From positions 1-64,000 of the forward strand of contig SWLE01000370.1 in the NCBI GenBank assembly GCA_004026145.2: DNA of 64,000 bases. Direction: 5' to 3'. The stretch is from Takifugu bimaculatus. Its lineage: Eukaryota > Chordata > Actinopteri > Tetraodontiformes > Tetraodontidae. Position 1 is the stretch's first letter; every line of letters begins with the position of its first letter. The notes under the pieces are model-generated. The model searched no databases and had not been told where the DNA came from. It saw only the letters and a program-made list of their open reading frames with translations. Shown here one piece after another: positions 13,478 through 24,010 of this stretch. The position numbers were made by a program, and so were the translations under genes.

Positions 13478-13575
13478 GCGTGTGTGTGTGTGCATGTGCG
13501 TACGTGTGTGTGTGTGCACGTGTGTGTGTGCATGTGTGTACGTGTGTGTGTGCACGTGCGCATGTGTGTGTGTGG
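13478..13575. repeat. Interrupted TG/CG microsatellite
   Basis: About 100 bp of alternating purine-pyrimidine (TG with CA and CG steps), a sequence class able to adopt Z-DNA. Confidence 0.85.
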
Positions 13576-13951
13576 TTAGACTTGCGCTGGCATGTGTTGC
13601 CCGGCCAGACAACGGTGGCGGATAAAGACGGCTCCAGAGCCGCGCTGCTGATCGAGGATCAGCTGACCCGACTCCCATCCCATCATCTCCACCACGAGGG
13701 CGGCGAAACGGCGTCCGATGGCGTCGGGAGATCGCCTTTCATCCGTCCATCTGCCGGCCTGTTTCTTCACACGCGCTTCAGGCACACGCAGGAGAGTCGT
13801 GGGACACGGTTTCGTGGCGAAGGACTCGTGGAGTTTAGTCGTCTGTCAACAGTTCAAAGTCAAAACAGTAAACAGAAGAAGGCTGAAATTATGTGATTAG
13901 GCGCCGTGACGCCGCAGACGCTTCACACGGGACATCTGATAGTGGCGAGAC

Positions 13952-14054
13952 GGGGGGGGGGGGGGGGGGGGGGGGTTGTGTGTGTGGGGGGGGGGGGGTC
14001 CCTGGGAGCCTGGGGGGGGGTCCCTGGGAGCCTGGGGGGGGGTCCCTGGGAGCC
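13952..14054. repeat. Poly-G tracts plus three copies of a 21-bp G-rich unit
   Basis: Two long G runs are followed by GGGTCCCTGGGAGCCTGGGG repeated three times, shortly before rasgef1b coding exon 2. The run pattern fits a G-quadruplex on the sense strand. Confidence 0.85.
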
Positions 14055-14199
14055 TGGGCTTAAACTCAGGAAAGCTAAACATTGGGAGCAGTTACGGTCC
14101 TGAATAATAATAATAATAATTATCATTGTTATTATTGAAGTGATGCAGGTGACGCGCTAACCGCCGCCGTGCTAACCGCCGCCCTCTCCGCAGGTGGTC

Positions 14200-17100
14200 A
14201 TGCCTCCCACCACCCCGTATGCTGGGAAGTTCAACTCCTACAGCAACAGCGCCCGTCCTCAGCCCCACAGCCCGTACCACGGCGGCCAGGCCCAGAACGC
14301 CGCCCAGGACGGCGTCTACAGCGCCGCTCGCCGCTGCGCGGAAAACCCCTACGACATGCCGCAGCCCCACGCCTCCTACCGCGGCTGCTCCGTCTCGTCC
14401 GTGACGGCGAGGGAGCGCCACCACAGCAGCGACTGTCCGGCGTCGGAGAACCCGTACTCCTCGCCGCAGCCTCGCAGCCCGCGGCAGCACGGCGCTTCCT
14501 GTCCCGCGCGGGCGTACCGCCACAACAGCAGCGGCAGCAGCGGCGGCGAGCCGCCGTCCCGCAACGGCTCCGTCACGGCCAGGGGCCGGATTTACGGGCC
14601 CGCCGTCACGGCGAGCTATGGCGAGATGTGTTACCACGACAACAGTTTGGTGTCGGCATCCCTCGAGGCGCTGATCCAGCATCTGGTTCCCACGGTGGAC
14701 TACTACCCCGACGTGAGACGCCGCTGCGTGTGATAAGCCCCGCCTCTGTGCCCGCCGCTCCTCTGACCCCTTTGGTTTGCTCCTCCTCAGAGGTCGTACG
14801 TGTTCACCTTCCTGCTGAGCTCCCGCCTCTTCCTGCACCCGTACGAGCTCATGACCAGGGTGTGTCACCTGTGCGTGGAGCAGCAGCGGTCCGGAGACGC
14901 CCTGCTGGACAAGGTGGGCGGAGTCAAAACAGGCAGGGCGCCGCCGGGTCTCCCTTGTGAGCCGGCTCACGCGGGAATATTTGCAATGTGCCCTCAGATC
15001 CGTTTTCGGGAGGTGGCGCCGAAGCTGGTGCAGCTTCTGACCGAGTGGACGGAGACGTTTCCCTACGACTTCAGGGACGAGCGAATGATGCGCTGCCTCA
15101 AAGACATGACGCACCTGGTGGCCCGAGGAGACGAGGTACCGACGCTGCTCACGTCCCAGAACCTCCGGCTTCCTGTTAGCATGTAGCGTTAGCCGCCAGG
15201 TGTCCCGGTGATGAGCTGGCCGTGCTGTGTGTCACCTCTGCAGTACTCGTGGCGAGCGATGCAACAGATGACCCAGCGACTCATCAAGCGCCTCTCCGCC
15301 CTCGGCCAGTACGAGGAGGCCGTGGCCGCGCTCAACGCCGTGGCGCTGGAGCGGCCGGCGTCCCTGAAGAACAAGCAGGCCTCGGGCCAGCGGAGCGACA
15401 TCCTGAGCGTGTGTGACGACGCCTTCGTGCTGGCTCAGCAGCTCACACACATCGAGCTGGTGAGACGTCGGGCGGATTGATTCTTCTGGGGGTGTTTACG
15501 CCGCGGGGTCGTTATTCAAGTTCTGCTTGGTGTCACTGACATGACTGACCTTTGACTTTCAGGACAGACTGAGCTTCATCGGGCCGGAGGAGTTCATCCA
15601 AACCTTCGCCATGAAAGATCCTCTGGAGAACCACAAGGTAACGCTAACGCTAACGCTAACGGCGCCTTCGGTGTGTATGATGCTCCCGGTACTGAAGCTT
15701 GAGCCGTGTTTTATTTAGTCGTGGGCATGAGACCGGCGTCCTGTGCACGTCTGGAGGCCTCTGTTCCGCTCCACGTGCCCTTGGGAGTCAGTAAGAGGTC
15801 GTTTTTAAGGCCGCGTCACCCAGAAAAAGGCCTCAGCTGTCTGCTCTGACCGCGTTGCGTCGCCAATTATATAAGATCTACTTAGAGTCAAGAGAGCGTT
15901 TGAGTCAGCGGTGGACGTCTTGAGTGTGGGGGGGCGGTGTGGGGGGGCGGTCCGGGGCGGTGTGGGGGGGCGGTCCGGGGCGGTGTGGGCCGCCGGCGTT
16001 GCGTAAGAGCTGAGCCCAGCCACGAATCTGGGCGCTTACATCACCCGGCTTATTTATACCAGCGCTTATTTATAAAAGGTGCCTCCGGAGAAAAGGTCCA
16101 CCGGAGAGCGTCGCCACAGAAATAACAGCGCGCACGTCAAGGCCGCCAGCGTGCACGCCCCCAGCGTGCACGTGCGTGGGCCGTGTGGGCGTGCAGCCCG
16201 ACCCACAGTGGCTCGCTCAGGCTTCACTTCCTGTTGCGTCACAGAAGGGATGTTTTTCCAGTGCTGAGGCTTGATCTAAGCGGCGTGGGCTCTTCCGTGC
16301 TGACCCCCCCCCCCCCATGTCCCCCCCCCATGCCCCCCCCCCCCCCCCATGTTTCCGTAGGGTTTCTTCCGTAAGCGTAAGACCAGTAACCTGGAGGCCT
16401 ACATCAACTGGTTCAACAGGCTGAGTTACCTGGTGGCCACTGAGATCTGCCTGGTAGGTCCTAGAGAGCAGAACACGTGTCGATCGGCGTTGCCACGGTT
16501 ACTGACGCTTCCTCCTTGCAGCCCGTGAAGAAGAAGCACCGGGCGCGAATGATCGAGTTCTTCATCGACGTGGCTCAGGAGTGCTTCAACATCGGCAACT
16601 TCAACTCGCTCATGGCCATCATCAGTGAGTGGCGCTCCGCACGAACGCTGAACGCCGTCAGAACGTGTCTTGAACTCACCTGTTGTGTTTCCCAGCTGGG
16701 ATGAACATGAGCCCCGTGGCCCGGCTGAAGAAGACCTGGAGCAAGGTCAACACCGACAAGTTCGAGATCCTGGAGGTGAGTCGGCCGTGGAGAAGCCACT
16801 TCCTCCCTGGTTTAGCTGGGTTGATCCCAACTGTTCTGCCCCCCCCCCACAGCACCAAATGGACCCCTCCAGTAACTTCAGCAACTACCGCACCGCGCTC
16901 CGCGGCGCCACCCAGAGGTCGGAGACGGCGCACAGCAGTCAGGAGAAGGTGGGGGAGCTCCCGAGGCTCCGTTGAACATTTGAAGTGTCAAACGTGTGTG
17001 AACCTCCGGCCGTGTCCTCCAGATCGTGATCCCGTTCTTCAGCCTCCTCATCAAAGACATCTACTTCCTGAACGAAGGCTGCGCCACCAGGCTGCCCAAC

Positions 17101-17657
17101 GCACACATCAACTTTGAGGTCAGAAGACCGGCTTTGATTTCCGTGTTCAAAAGTGGCCCTTTTCCTCTCACAGCTGGGGCTGAGCGTTAATGGCGTTGTG
17201 TCGCCCCCTTGTGGCGCGGAGACGCTCTGCAGCCTCCTGACGTTCGCTGCGTCCGCTTCTCCAACAGAAACTTTGGGAGCTGGCGAAGCAGGTGAGCGAG
17301 TTCCTGGTGTGGCGTCAGGTGATCTGCCCGTTTGAGCGAGATCGGCGCATCCTCCAGTATCTGGTCACCACGCCGGTCTTCAGCGAGGACGGTCAGTCAC
17401 GTTCTCTCCTCCTTCCCTGAGTTGTGCTCGAAATTTCCCTGACCGACTCTGTGTGCTCGGCTGCAGAGCTCCACCTGGCCTCGTACGACAGCGAAGGCCC
17501 CGAGAACAACCTGGAGAAGGACAGCCGCAGGTCGCTCAGGTGAGGGCGGCCGTGCCATCTTCCCAGTGACCTTTGAACCCTCGGTTTTAACACCAGGAGG
17601 CTGAACTTCTCTTTGCTTTGCAGATCTTCTCTCCTGCATCGAGAGAATCGATCCTAA
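14200..17657 (+). CDS. rasgef1b: Ras-GEF domain-containing family member 1B (Rap2-type guanine nucleotide exchange factor), 13 coding exons
   Basis: Coding exons: 14200-14712, 14791-14913, 14998-15135, 15244-15459, 15563-15637, 16361-16453, 16522-16624, 16696-16775, 16853-16948, 17023-17118, 17268-17391, 17467-17539 and 17624-17657. All introns are GT-AG and the phases join to 587 residues. Residues about 150-280 carry the RasGEF-N module (SLEALIQHLVPTVDYYPD). Residues about 320-580 carry the CDC25-type catalytic domain, with family signatures LAQQLTHIELDRL, FNIGNFNSLMAIITGMN and MDPSSNFSNYRTALRGATQR. Family members activate Rap2 in the cytosol, and mammalian RASGEF1B is induced by Toll-like receptor signalling. 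RASGEF1B fits better than 1A or 1C. The first ATG in exon 2 is used as start because it matches the family's MPxTPP beginning. The N-terminus is about 115 residues longer than in the mammalian protein and contains an internal duplication. Confidence 0.95.
15638..16360 (+). other. rasgef1b: rasgef1b intron 6
   Basis: This is the longest intron within the coding part. It starts with a donor followed by a GCTAAC tandem. It contains GGGGCGGTGTGGGG repeats (about 15927-15990) and poly-C runs just before the exon 7 acceptor (16302-16349). No extra exon was recognised. Confidence 0.6.
17199..17219 (-). promoter_or_regulatory. CTCF-like motif in rasgef1b intron
   Basis: On the minus strand the sequence reads CCGCGCCACAAGGGGGCGAC, close to the CTCF core. 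It lies in the intron before exon 12. Prediction from the motif only. Confidence 0.45.
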
Positions 17658-17956
17658 TCCGGCGGCTCTTCCGGGATGCGCGTGATCACAACTTTGGATA
17701 TTCTAAACTTTTCCAACTTGTTGGGTGGAACCTGTCAGGTGGGATCAGCAGCTGTCGGTGAGTTTGAGCTCCTGAGGAGGCTAAAGCATCAGCTGTGACG
17801 ATGATGATGATGATGATGATGATGAAGGACCCCGCGGCTGCAGCTGCCACCGTCGTCTTCGCCTCCCGCAGCTCTTCACTAAACACAGGGTTTAACGTGG
17901 CCCCGGGCTCCCGTGTCCCTCCAGAGGAAGGACTGGGCCAGGGCACATGACCACTG

Positions 17957-18005
17957 CTAGCGCGTTAGCACTGCTAGCGCGTTCGCACTGCTAGCGCGTT
18001 AGCCC
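17957..18005. repeat. Three copies of a 17-bp CTGCTAGCGCGTTAGCA unit
   Basis: A short tandem array in the rasgef1b 3' UTR with internal GCTAGC palindromes. Confidence 0.8.
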
Positions 18006-18532
18006 TCGCCAGCGTGTATCGTAGACAACAAGTGCATGATCCAATATCCCGGCGCCGTGTTTGTCCAGCAGCTCTCGCTCTGCTCACTGCTCCTGCGGCT
18101 TTTTCCGAACATCTCGCTGTCGTTCTGGACACTTTGTGACGGGTTTTTGTGACATCAGCAGCTTCAATGCACTTGAGTGGAATCCTGTTTTCTGGGATTT
18201 GGCACCTCCTCCTCTGAGGCGTCACTTTACAGTATTATCTTGTATTTTGTATCAGAAGGTTACAAATGAGCTTTGATCTTGTATCCTCTCTGCCTTGGTA
18301 AGCTATTTTGTTGAAACCTCACCTTGTGTGAATGGAAACAGTATCTCTCCCTCTCTTCATCTCATCTGTGGTGGTTTAAATCTGCCTGTGACTCAACCAG
18401 AAGCCGAGTTTCTGTTTTATAAAAATTCTTCTCGTCTTTTTATAAGTGTTTAATAAGTCTGTGCCTTTCTGTGTATCAGGGTACTTGTACTGAAAGTCTT
18501 TGTGAAAAGAAAATGATATATTTTTTCTTTCA

Positions 18533-18538
18533 AATAAA
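18533..18538 (+). terminator. rasgef1b: rasgef1b poly(A) signal AATAAA
   Basis: This is the first canonical hexamer after the stop at 17657, in an AT-rich stretch. It gives a 3' UTR of about 0.9 kb. Confidence 0.7.
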
Positions 18539-18608
18539 CAAAATACTGAAAGTTCTGATGCGTCCTTCAGTTTGACACAAGCACGTATGGAAAGGAGTTT
18601 GTTTTTTT

Positions 18609-18614
18609 TTTAAT
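18609..18614 (-). terminator. antxr2: Candidate antxr2 poly(A) signal ATTAAA
   Basis: ATTAAA on the minus strand lies 72 bp past the antxr2 stop (18686). It would put the two convergent 3' ends within about 50 bp of each other. No AATAAA was seen on this strand nearer the stop. Confidence 0.45.
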
Positions 18615-18685
18615 TACAGCAAATATCTCAAAAAAGAACTTAAACTGGGAGGTAAAAGAAGTCCTAAATGAAAGCGCGGCGTGCA

Positions 18686-20203
18686 TCAGCGGCTCTGATC
18701 CCTGGTGAAGTTAATGCAGCGGCCCTGCAGGCGACACACAAAGGTCATTAAAAAACACCTATGTTGACATGAAACAGGCATAAAAGTAAAAATCTGCTCG
18801 TCAGACACCCGATTGTTCACTTTGGGCTGATCTGACCCTTCAGAAAGCTGCTGCTTCATTGATGATATGAAGGCTGAGGCGGTTCTCTAATCAAATCACT
18901 GAGTCGGGAGGGTGGAGCCACTATGACCACATTTGTTGGTCATGTTTTCAGTCTGGAACAACCAATTTTGTTACGCAGCCCTGTTTTTTATCATTTCATG
19001 GTTTCTGACCTTGTCCTGGGACGTGGGCCTCATGATCGCCACCCTGTCGTACTGCCTCCTCAGCAACGCCAACAGGGCATCAAAACGCCCCTGAAGGTCA
19101 AAAAGCAAACGCTAGAAGAGCGGGAATGAAGTGGGCGTGGCCTCATGAGGGCGTGGCCTCGGCGTCGCCTCACCTTGATGGGAGTGTACCATTTGGACTG
19201 GGAGGGGGCACAGACAGGAGGGGGTCGTGATGGAGGCCGGGGTATGATGGGCTCATCCACGTCGTCGGGCATGGTCACCACAGCATCTTTGGTTTTCTCA
19301 AGCCGTGACCCTTCCTCCGTGCACCCCCTCTGCCCCCAACGCACCTACACACCGCAGCAGGGAAAATCTTTATTTCATTTGTAAATATAAATGTGCTTTT
19401 TGGTTTTATTTCTGCTCACCTCCATGCGTTTGATTCCCCCAGGGCCCCGGCCTCCGTAGTAGGAAGCATCCACCGTGGGCCACCTGTGTTTGGGTAAAGG
19501 ATCTTCTGGATCCTTGGAGGCGACACAAAATAAAGCTGTTAATGCGCCGCGTGGCCGCCAGATGGCGCCAAAACTCCACTTCAATCCCAGAACCGATCAC
19601 TTGATTTTCAGGTAGTTGTACTTTTCCTTTTTACTCGAACTGCAGCGCTTTAAACTCGTTTTGAAACAAATATGACATGGAAGCCTTTCTTTTATTTCAC
19701 CACATGAATTTTATAGTTAACTTTCAGATGAAATCCTGATGTGTTTTATTGACTGATGGAACATGAGCTGAGGGTGTGGTGTGAAGGAGCTTTTATTTGT
19801 TTTGGTCAGGGCATCCTTATAGTTAGAATTACATCATAAAACTGTTCCTAGTTTCAGTGAAATTAAATGAAATGTGTGTTGAAACTTTAAGATCCTAAAC
19901 GGGGGATTAAATCACACTCACAGTGACAGGAGGCGGAGGTGGGGGCCGGGAGGGAGGGGGGTCTCTGATCACCTGAAAGACAGGACCGATTAAACACCGT
20001 CACCTCCACACACGAGGAGCACCTGGATCCTAAAAGATCTGCAGGGACGGACCACAGTGCAGCAGAGAGGCCAGAACCACCAGAGCAGAACCAGAGCCAG
20101 CAGCACCAGAAGAGCCAGGACCAGCCAGAAAACCCAGCTTCCATCTGACTGTGGGAAACACACACACACACACACACGCACACGCACACACACACACACA
20201 CAC

Positions 20204-20251
<48 letters not shown>

Positions 20252-20552
20252 TTTTAGGGCCACGGCTGGCAGCAACAGTCAGAAGTGTCCTACTCACACA
20301 GGCTGTGGCGTAGATGGTGATGGGACTGGAGATGAAGGACTGTCCGTTGTTCAGGCTGACCAGCACTTCCACCGACCTGCATCATAAACACTTATAAGCA
20401 CTTATAAGCAGTTATAAACAGTTATAAACAGTTATAAACAGCAGCTAACAGACTCTGATCAGTGTCACTAACTGTATTTCTGCACCGCTTTACCTCACTC
20501 AATTGCTCATTGTTTCATTTATTTATCTGAAGGCTGTTGCGGCACACACATT

Positions 20553-20613
<61 letters not shown>

Positions 20614-22683
20614 GGGTAATCGGTGTTGGCTCGCTCCCTGAATACCACAGAGATATTCTGGTCCGGTTCACCTCATCCACTTTAAATCTTTCTAGCGTAA
20701 ACATTGTTCTGGTTCCTCTCTCGCTGACACTCGGCTCATGTTTAGACCTTGATGCGTCCACACAGGCTGTGTGAGCCCGATCCACTCTGACCTTTGACCC
20801 GTGTTGACTTACTGCCCGACCTCGTGCAGAACAGGAGCTGGACACAACAGGTGACCGTCGCTGACCACCGTCGGCTTCTGATCTGAGGAGAAGCAGACGG
20901 AGTTCACTGAGCCTGTTTTTCAACATCGCAGCACCACGAGGAAGAGGAGGAATGTCCGAGAGCCGATAAAAACAGGCCGGCTCCAGTTCTCCAGCCTGCT
21001 CATAACGTCTCCTCTGTTCTCTGGAGGAACGCAGGAAAAAGCTGCTTCTGTTTGTTTCGGGGCACCATGACAGCCGCTCTCTCTTACAGCAGCACGGGCG
21101 CGCGCACGTGATGCCCTCGCTTCATTTATGGACCTCACGTTCGCTCCACTCGTGGAAAACAGACTCCACTGCAGCTGAGACGCTACCGTTAGCGGTTAGC
21201 CTGAGTCGGGGGCGTGTCAGCACTGACCGTAGGTCTTCTGATTGACAGTGAAGGAGCAGAGGACGTCATCCGTCCGCTTGGTCCCGCTGAAGCCACGCCC
21301 CCTCAGCACCACGTTGAAGGACTCTGTGAAAAGAGCTTCATGGTGAACGATGCTGAGCGCTATCACCCAGCCGGCCTCCAGGGGGCAGCGCACTCACCGT
21401 TCACGCACACGCTGGAGGGTTCTATGGTGAAAGCGTCCGTGCACGACTGCTTCAGGATCTGCACGAGGACATCGTTAGCGGTAACGAGGCGTCGGGACGA
21501 ACACGGCTGCGCCTGTGGCGCGACGCCGCCTCCTCACCGTGGCCACGACGTCCTTGAGGGCGTGGAAGCCCGACAGCACGGGGAAGACTTGCTCGGTCCC
21601 GTCGGCGATCTCGGCCAGCTGCAGAGACAAACTGGGTTTAGTCTTACGGAGGGGGTCTGGTGGCAGCTCTGGGAGGTCGGCCACTGGTGCTGAACTGGGA
21701 GGAAGAAGCAGATTAGTGGGAGCTTTCATGTCCGGCAGTAATGAGCCGAGCAGGAAGCTCGTCTGGCGTTATCACATTAGGAGCAGAGTAATGGTTTCCT
21801 CCCACAGCGGAGAACATCCAACCATTAACCCACTGGAAACCTGACTGGTGGGTTCGGACTCAGCTCTGACGATCGGTGCCGGTTATACTGGGACACAGGG
21901 GCAATAGGACTGGTTCTACTGGTTCCATGTTCATCCAGCAGGATGTTTGAGTCCAGCATTTTCAGCTCGTTTGAAGGTCTCACCCTCGCTGGTCTCACCC
22001 TCACTGGTCTCACCCTCACTGGTCTCACCCTCACTGGTCTCACCCTCGCTGGTCTCACCCTCACAGGTCTCACCCTCACTGGTCTCACTGGTCTCACCCT
22101 CACTGGTCTCACCCTCACTGGTCTCACCCTCACTGGTCTCACCCTCACTGGTCTCATCTTTACTGGTCTCACCCTCACTGGTCTCACCCTCACTGGTCTC
22201 ACTGGTCTCACCCTCGCTGGTCTCACCCTCGCTGGTCTCATCTTTACTGGTCTCACCCTCACTGGTTTTGGTGTTTTGATGACCTGATACTCCTGGTATC
22301 CGATACCACCCCCCCCCCAGAGTAAATCTCAGGGTTGATAATTAACGAGATCGAGGTTGATTCATGAAACCAGCAGCTCGACCTTCTGACCCAGAAAGAC
22401 AAATAAAAGCCAGAAAAGCTCATTAATCCCACCTGCTTGTGGTCAAAGTCCATGACCCCCACGCAGTACACCCTGGCTCCAAAGCCCCGGACTCTGTCAG
22501 CCTGGGAAGCACAACGGCAACCGTCTGTACCCTGAAATCGGGTCAAAGGTCAAGGTGGGCGCCATACTGCACCTCCTGAACGCTCAGCTCATACGGATAC
22601 ACCTCCAGCTTCCCGTCCGTCAGCACGATGATGATGGTGGACGAGGGGGACGTCTGTGCCTTCATCTGGTCTGAAACCTGAAA

Positions 22684-22727
<44 letters not shown>

Positions 22728-23658
22728 GCAGCTGCAGGAAGTGCTTCAGATCCAAGAGAAGGTCACATGTCGTCCATCACACTCACAGCTTTCATTCCTT
22801 CATGCATGTATGTTTCTCCCGCAGGTTCGATCAGACTCAGCCTCCTCAGACCCTCGTCTATCTCCGCCCTGGAGCCAAAAGCAGCCAGAAAACCGGCGTT
22901 AACGAGGCGGCGACGGCGTTTAAGGGCGAGGAGGAGAGGAAGGAAACACGGGGAGAAGAGCGAAGGTACCTGTCTCCAGTTAGAGGCAGAATCACAACAG
23001 CTCTGGCTGAAAAGACGATGTAGGAGACCCTCATCCTGGGGCTGAAACACACACACACACACACACAGTATTAAACACACACGCACACACACGTGTGTGA
23101 GCGCCTGGCGGCGGCAGTGCCCAGAGGGCAGCTGGTGGTCTTGTCTAAAATAGATGTGACCACGCCTGATGTTTGAAACTGGAGGAGCTTCTGCTCAAAC
23201 TCTGCTGCTTCTGGCCCGTTTGTGTCCCCCGAGATCTTCATTTACCTGACGAACCTGTTGGTGAGCTGCTCCACAAATCCATAAATCTCCCCCCAGTGTC
23301 CATAGACGCTCCCAGACCTGCAGAGACAGGCGGCAGCACAACGTCACCCAGAACCATCTGCCCTCGGCGGTGATGCTCCAGTCAGAGGACGGACTTCGAT
23401 TCATGTTTTAGCCCAGTTCAGGACTCAAAACAAGGGCGTTAAATCAGATTAAATGAGACACGCGTCCACGTGAGCTCCACTCAGTGGATAAACACACCAA
23501 AATAAAAACACTGTCGCTTTATTATTAGTTTTGGGTGTAAAATGAAAACGTGAAGATGAAGACTCAGCAGCAGCAGCAGCGAACTCAAACACATCCAAAC
23601 ATGGAGAAAGCGACGGTCCACGCGCACACACACACACACGCACGCACACACACGCACG

Positions 23659-23709
<51 letters not shown>

Positions 23710-23832
23710 GTCCAGGACGAAGTAAATATCAAAAGCTCCGTCGCACGACGCGTCGTCGTCGTCGTGGCGCAATGACGCGCCCGCGGCCACAAGCAGCAGA
23801 ATTCCCCAAAACATCCGCGTCTGATCCATCAT
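18686..23832 (-). CDS. antxr2: Anthrax toxin receptor 2 / capillary morphogenesis protein 2 orthologue, 17 coding exons
   Basis: Coding exons in transcript order: 23832-23708, 23317-23246, 23041-22970, 22868-22787, 22677-22573, 22501-22433, 21618-21538, 21458-21398, 21323-21228, 20882-20813, 20376-20298, 20148-20053, 19972-19922, 19512-19420, 19344-19174, 19090-19010 and 18724-18686. Phases join to 480 residues (human ANTXR2 is about 489). A hydrophobic signal peptide ends near residue 20. A von Willebrand A domain (about 34-205) has MIDAS residues D41-x-S43-x-S45, T109 and D138. An Ig-like extracellular region follows. A transmembrane helix (about 309-331) ends in the family signature WWFWPLCC. 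The cytosolic tail has a Pro-rich exon, WPTVDASYYGGRG and KWYTPIKGRFDALLALLR. This host cell-surface receptor binds collagen VI and laminin. The acidic DEPIIP segment favours ANTXR2 over ANTXR1. Donors of exons 12 (GTCCGT) and 16 (GTCAGA) are weak. Confidence 0.95.
19555..19570 (+). promoter_or_regulatory. CTCF-like motif in antxr2 intron
   Basis: CCGCCAGATGGCGCCA is a strong match to the CTCF core. It lies between antxr2 coding exons 13 and 14. Confidence 0.5.
20159..20248. repeat. (CA)n microsatellite, TG on the antxr2 sense strand
   Basis: About 90 bp. In antxr2 orientation it is a TG tract ending about 10 nt upstream of the acceptor of the transmembrane exon (exon 12). Confidence 0.95.
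20397..20441. repeat. 11-bp tandem CAGTTATAAA(C/G)
   Basis: About four copies just upstream (in antxr2 orientation) of exon 11. Confidence 0.8.
20556..20610. repeat. (GT)n microsatellite in antxr2 intron 10
   Basis: About 55 bp of perfect GT on the plus strand. In antxr2 sense orientation it reads CA, and it lies away from the splice sites. Confidence 0.95.
21375..21391 (+). promoter_or_regulatory. CTCF-like motif beside antxr2 exon 8
   Basis: CCTCCAGGGGGCAGCGC lies in the intron immediately past the exon 8 donor. Motif-based prediction only. Confidence 0.45.
21962..22266. repeat. 15-bp minisatellite CTCACCCTCACTGGT
   Basis: About 20 copies with occasional 9-bp deletions and CATCTTTACTGGT variants, inside antxr2 intron 6. 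The unit is a multiple of three, so Leu-Thr-Gly or Ser-Pro-Ser-Leu-Val frames stay open. It is intronic and not coding. Confidence 0.95.
22684..22723. repeat. (CA)n microsatellite next to antxr2 exon 5 acceptor
   Basis: In antxr2 sense orientation this is TG repeated about 20 times, followed by CTTTCAG and exon 5. Confidence 0.95.
23622..23707. repeat. (CA)n microsatellite that forms the antxr2 exon 1 donor
   Basis: In sense orientation the exon 1 donor GACAG|GTGTGTGT is the first GT of an approximately 86-bp TG tract. Repeat length changes would sit directly at the 5' splice site. Confidence 0.85.
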
Positions 23833-24010
23833 CCGCTGCTCTCATGTCCGCAGGGGGCCGATCAGCGGCGGCTGGGCTCCGTCATTGTCTTCACATGTTG
23901 GGCCAGAGCTGGGTGGAGGTCCGCGGACGGACGCGCGGGCGGGCGGGCGGGAGCAGGAGCGCACAGCGGCGCGGCGCGGCGCGGCGCGGCCACAGCAGCG
24001 CTCCAAACAC
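23833..24010 (-). promoter_or_regulatory. antxr2: Probable antxr2 promoter / CpG island
   Basis: Very CpG-rich sequence lies directly upstream of the antxr2 start codon. It includes GCGGGCGGGCGGGCGG and a (GCGCG)n-like run near 23935-23995. No TATA box is evident. The transcription start is not located. Confidence 0.55.

Larger units (their letters stand above)
9604..14193 (+). other. rasgef1b: Large first intron of rasgef1b
   Basis: No further exon was recognised. The intron holds a (GT)n(GA)n tract (10065-10138), a GT tract (10598-10621), a TGTGT-rich run (11277-11315), a GT/G tract (13341-13383), a variable TG tract (13478-13575), poly-G with three 21-bp GGGTCCCTGGGAGCCTGGGG copies (13952-14054) and an AAT trinucleotide tract (14103-14120). 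It also contains a strong CTCF-like motif at 11090. Confidence 0.5.

Noticed and set aside
14092..15114. 340-codon open frame antisense to rasgef1b
   Set aside because: It spans rasgef1b exons 2-4 and their introns. It is Arg/Ala/Val-rich, as expected from the antisense of GC-rich codons, and has no recognisable domain.
19010..19050. antxr2 ending by read-through at VRNHEMIKNRAA-stop as the main form
   Set aside because: Splicing at the GTCAGA donor to 18724 restores the conserved GRCINFTR terminus, so read-through is at most an alternative isoform.
21825..22262. Arg-Pro-Val repeat frame and its antisense
   Set aside because: Intronic 15-bp array in antxr2, with a unit length divisible by three.
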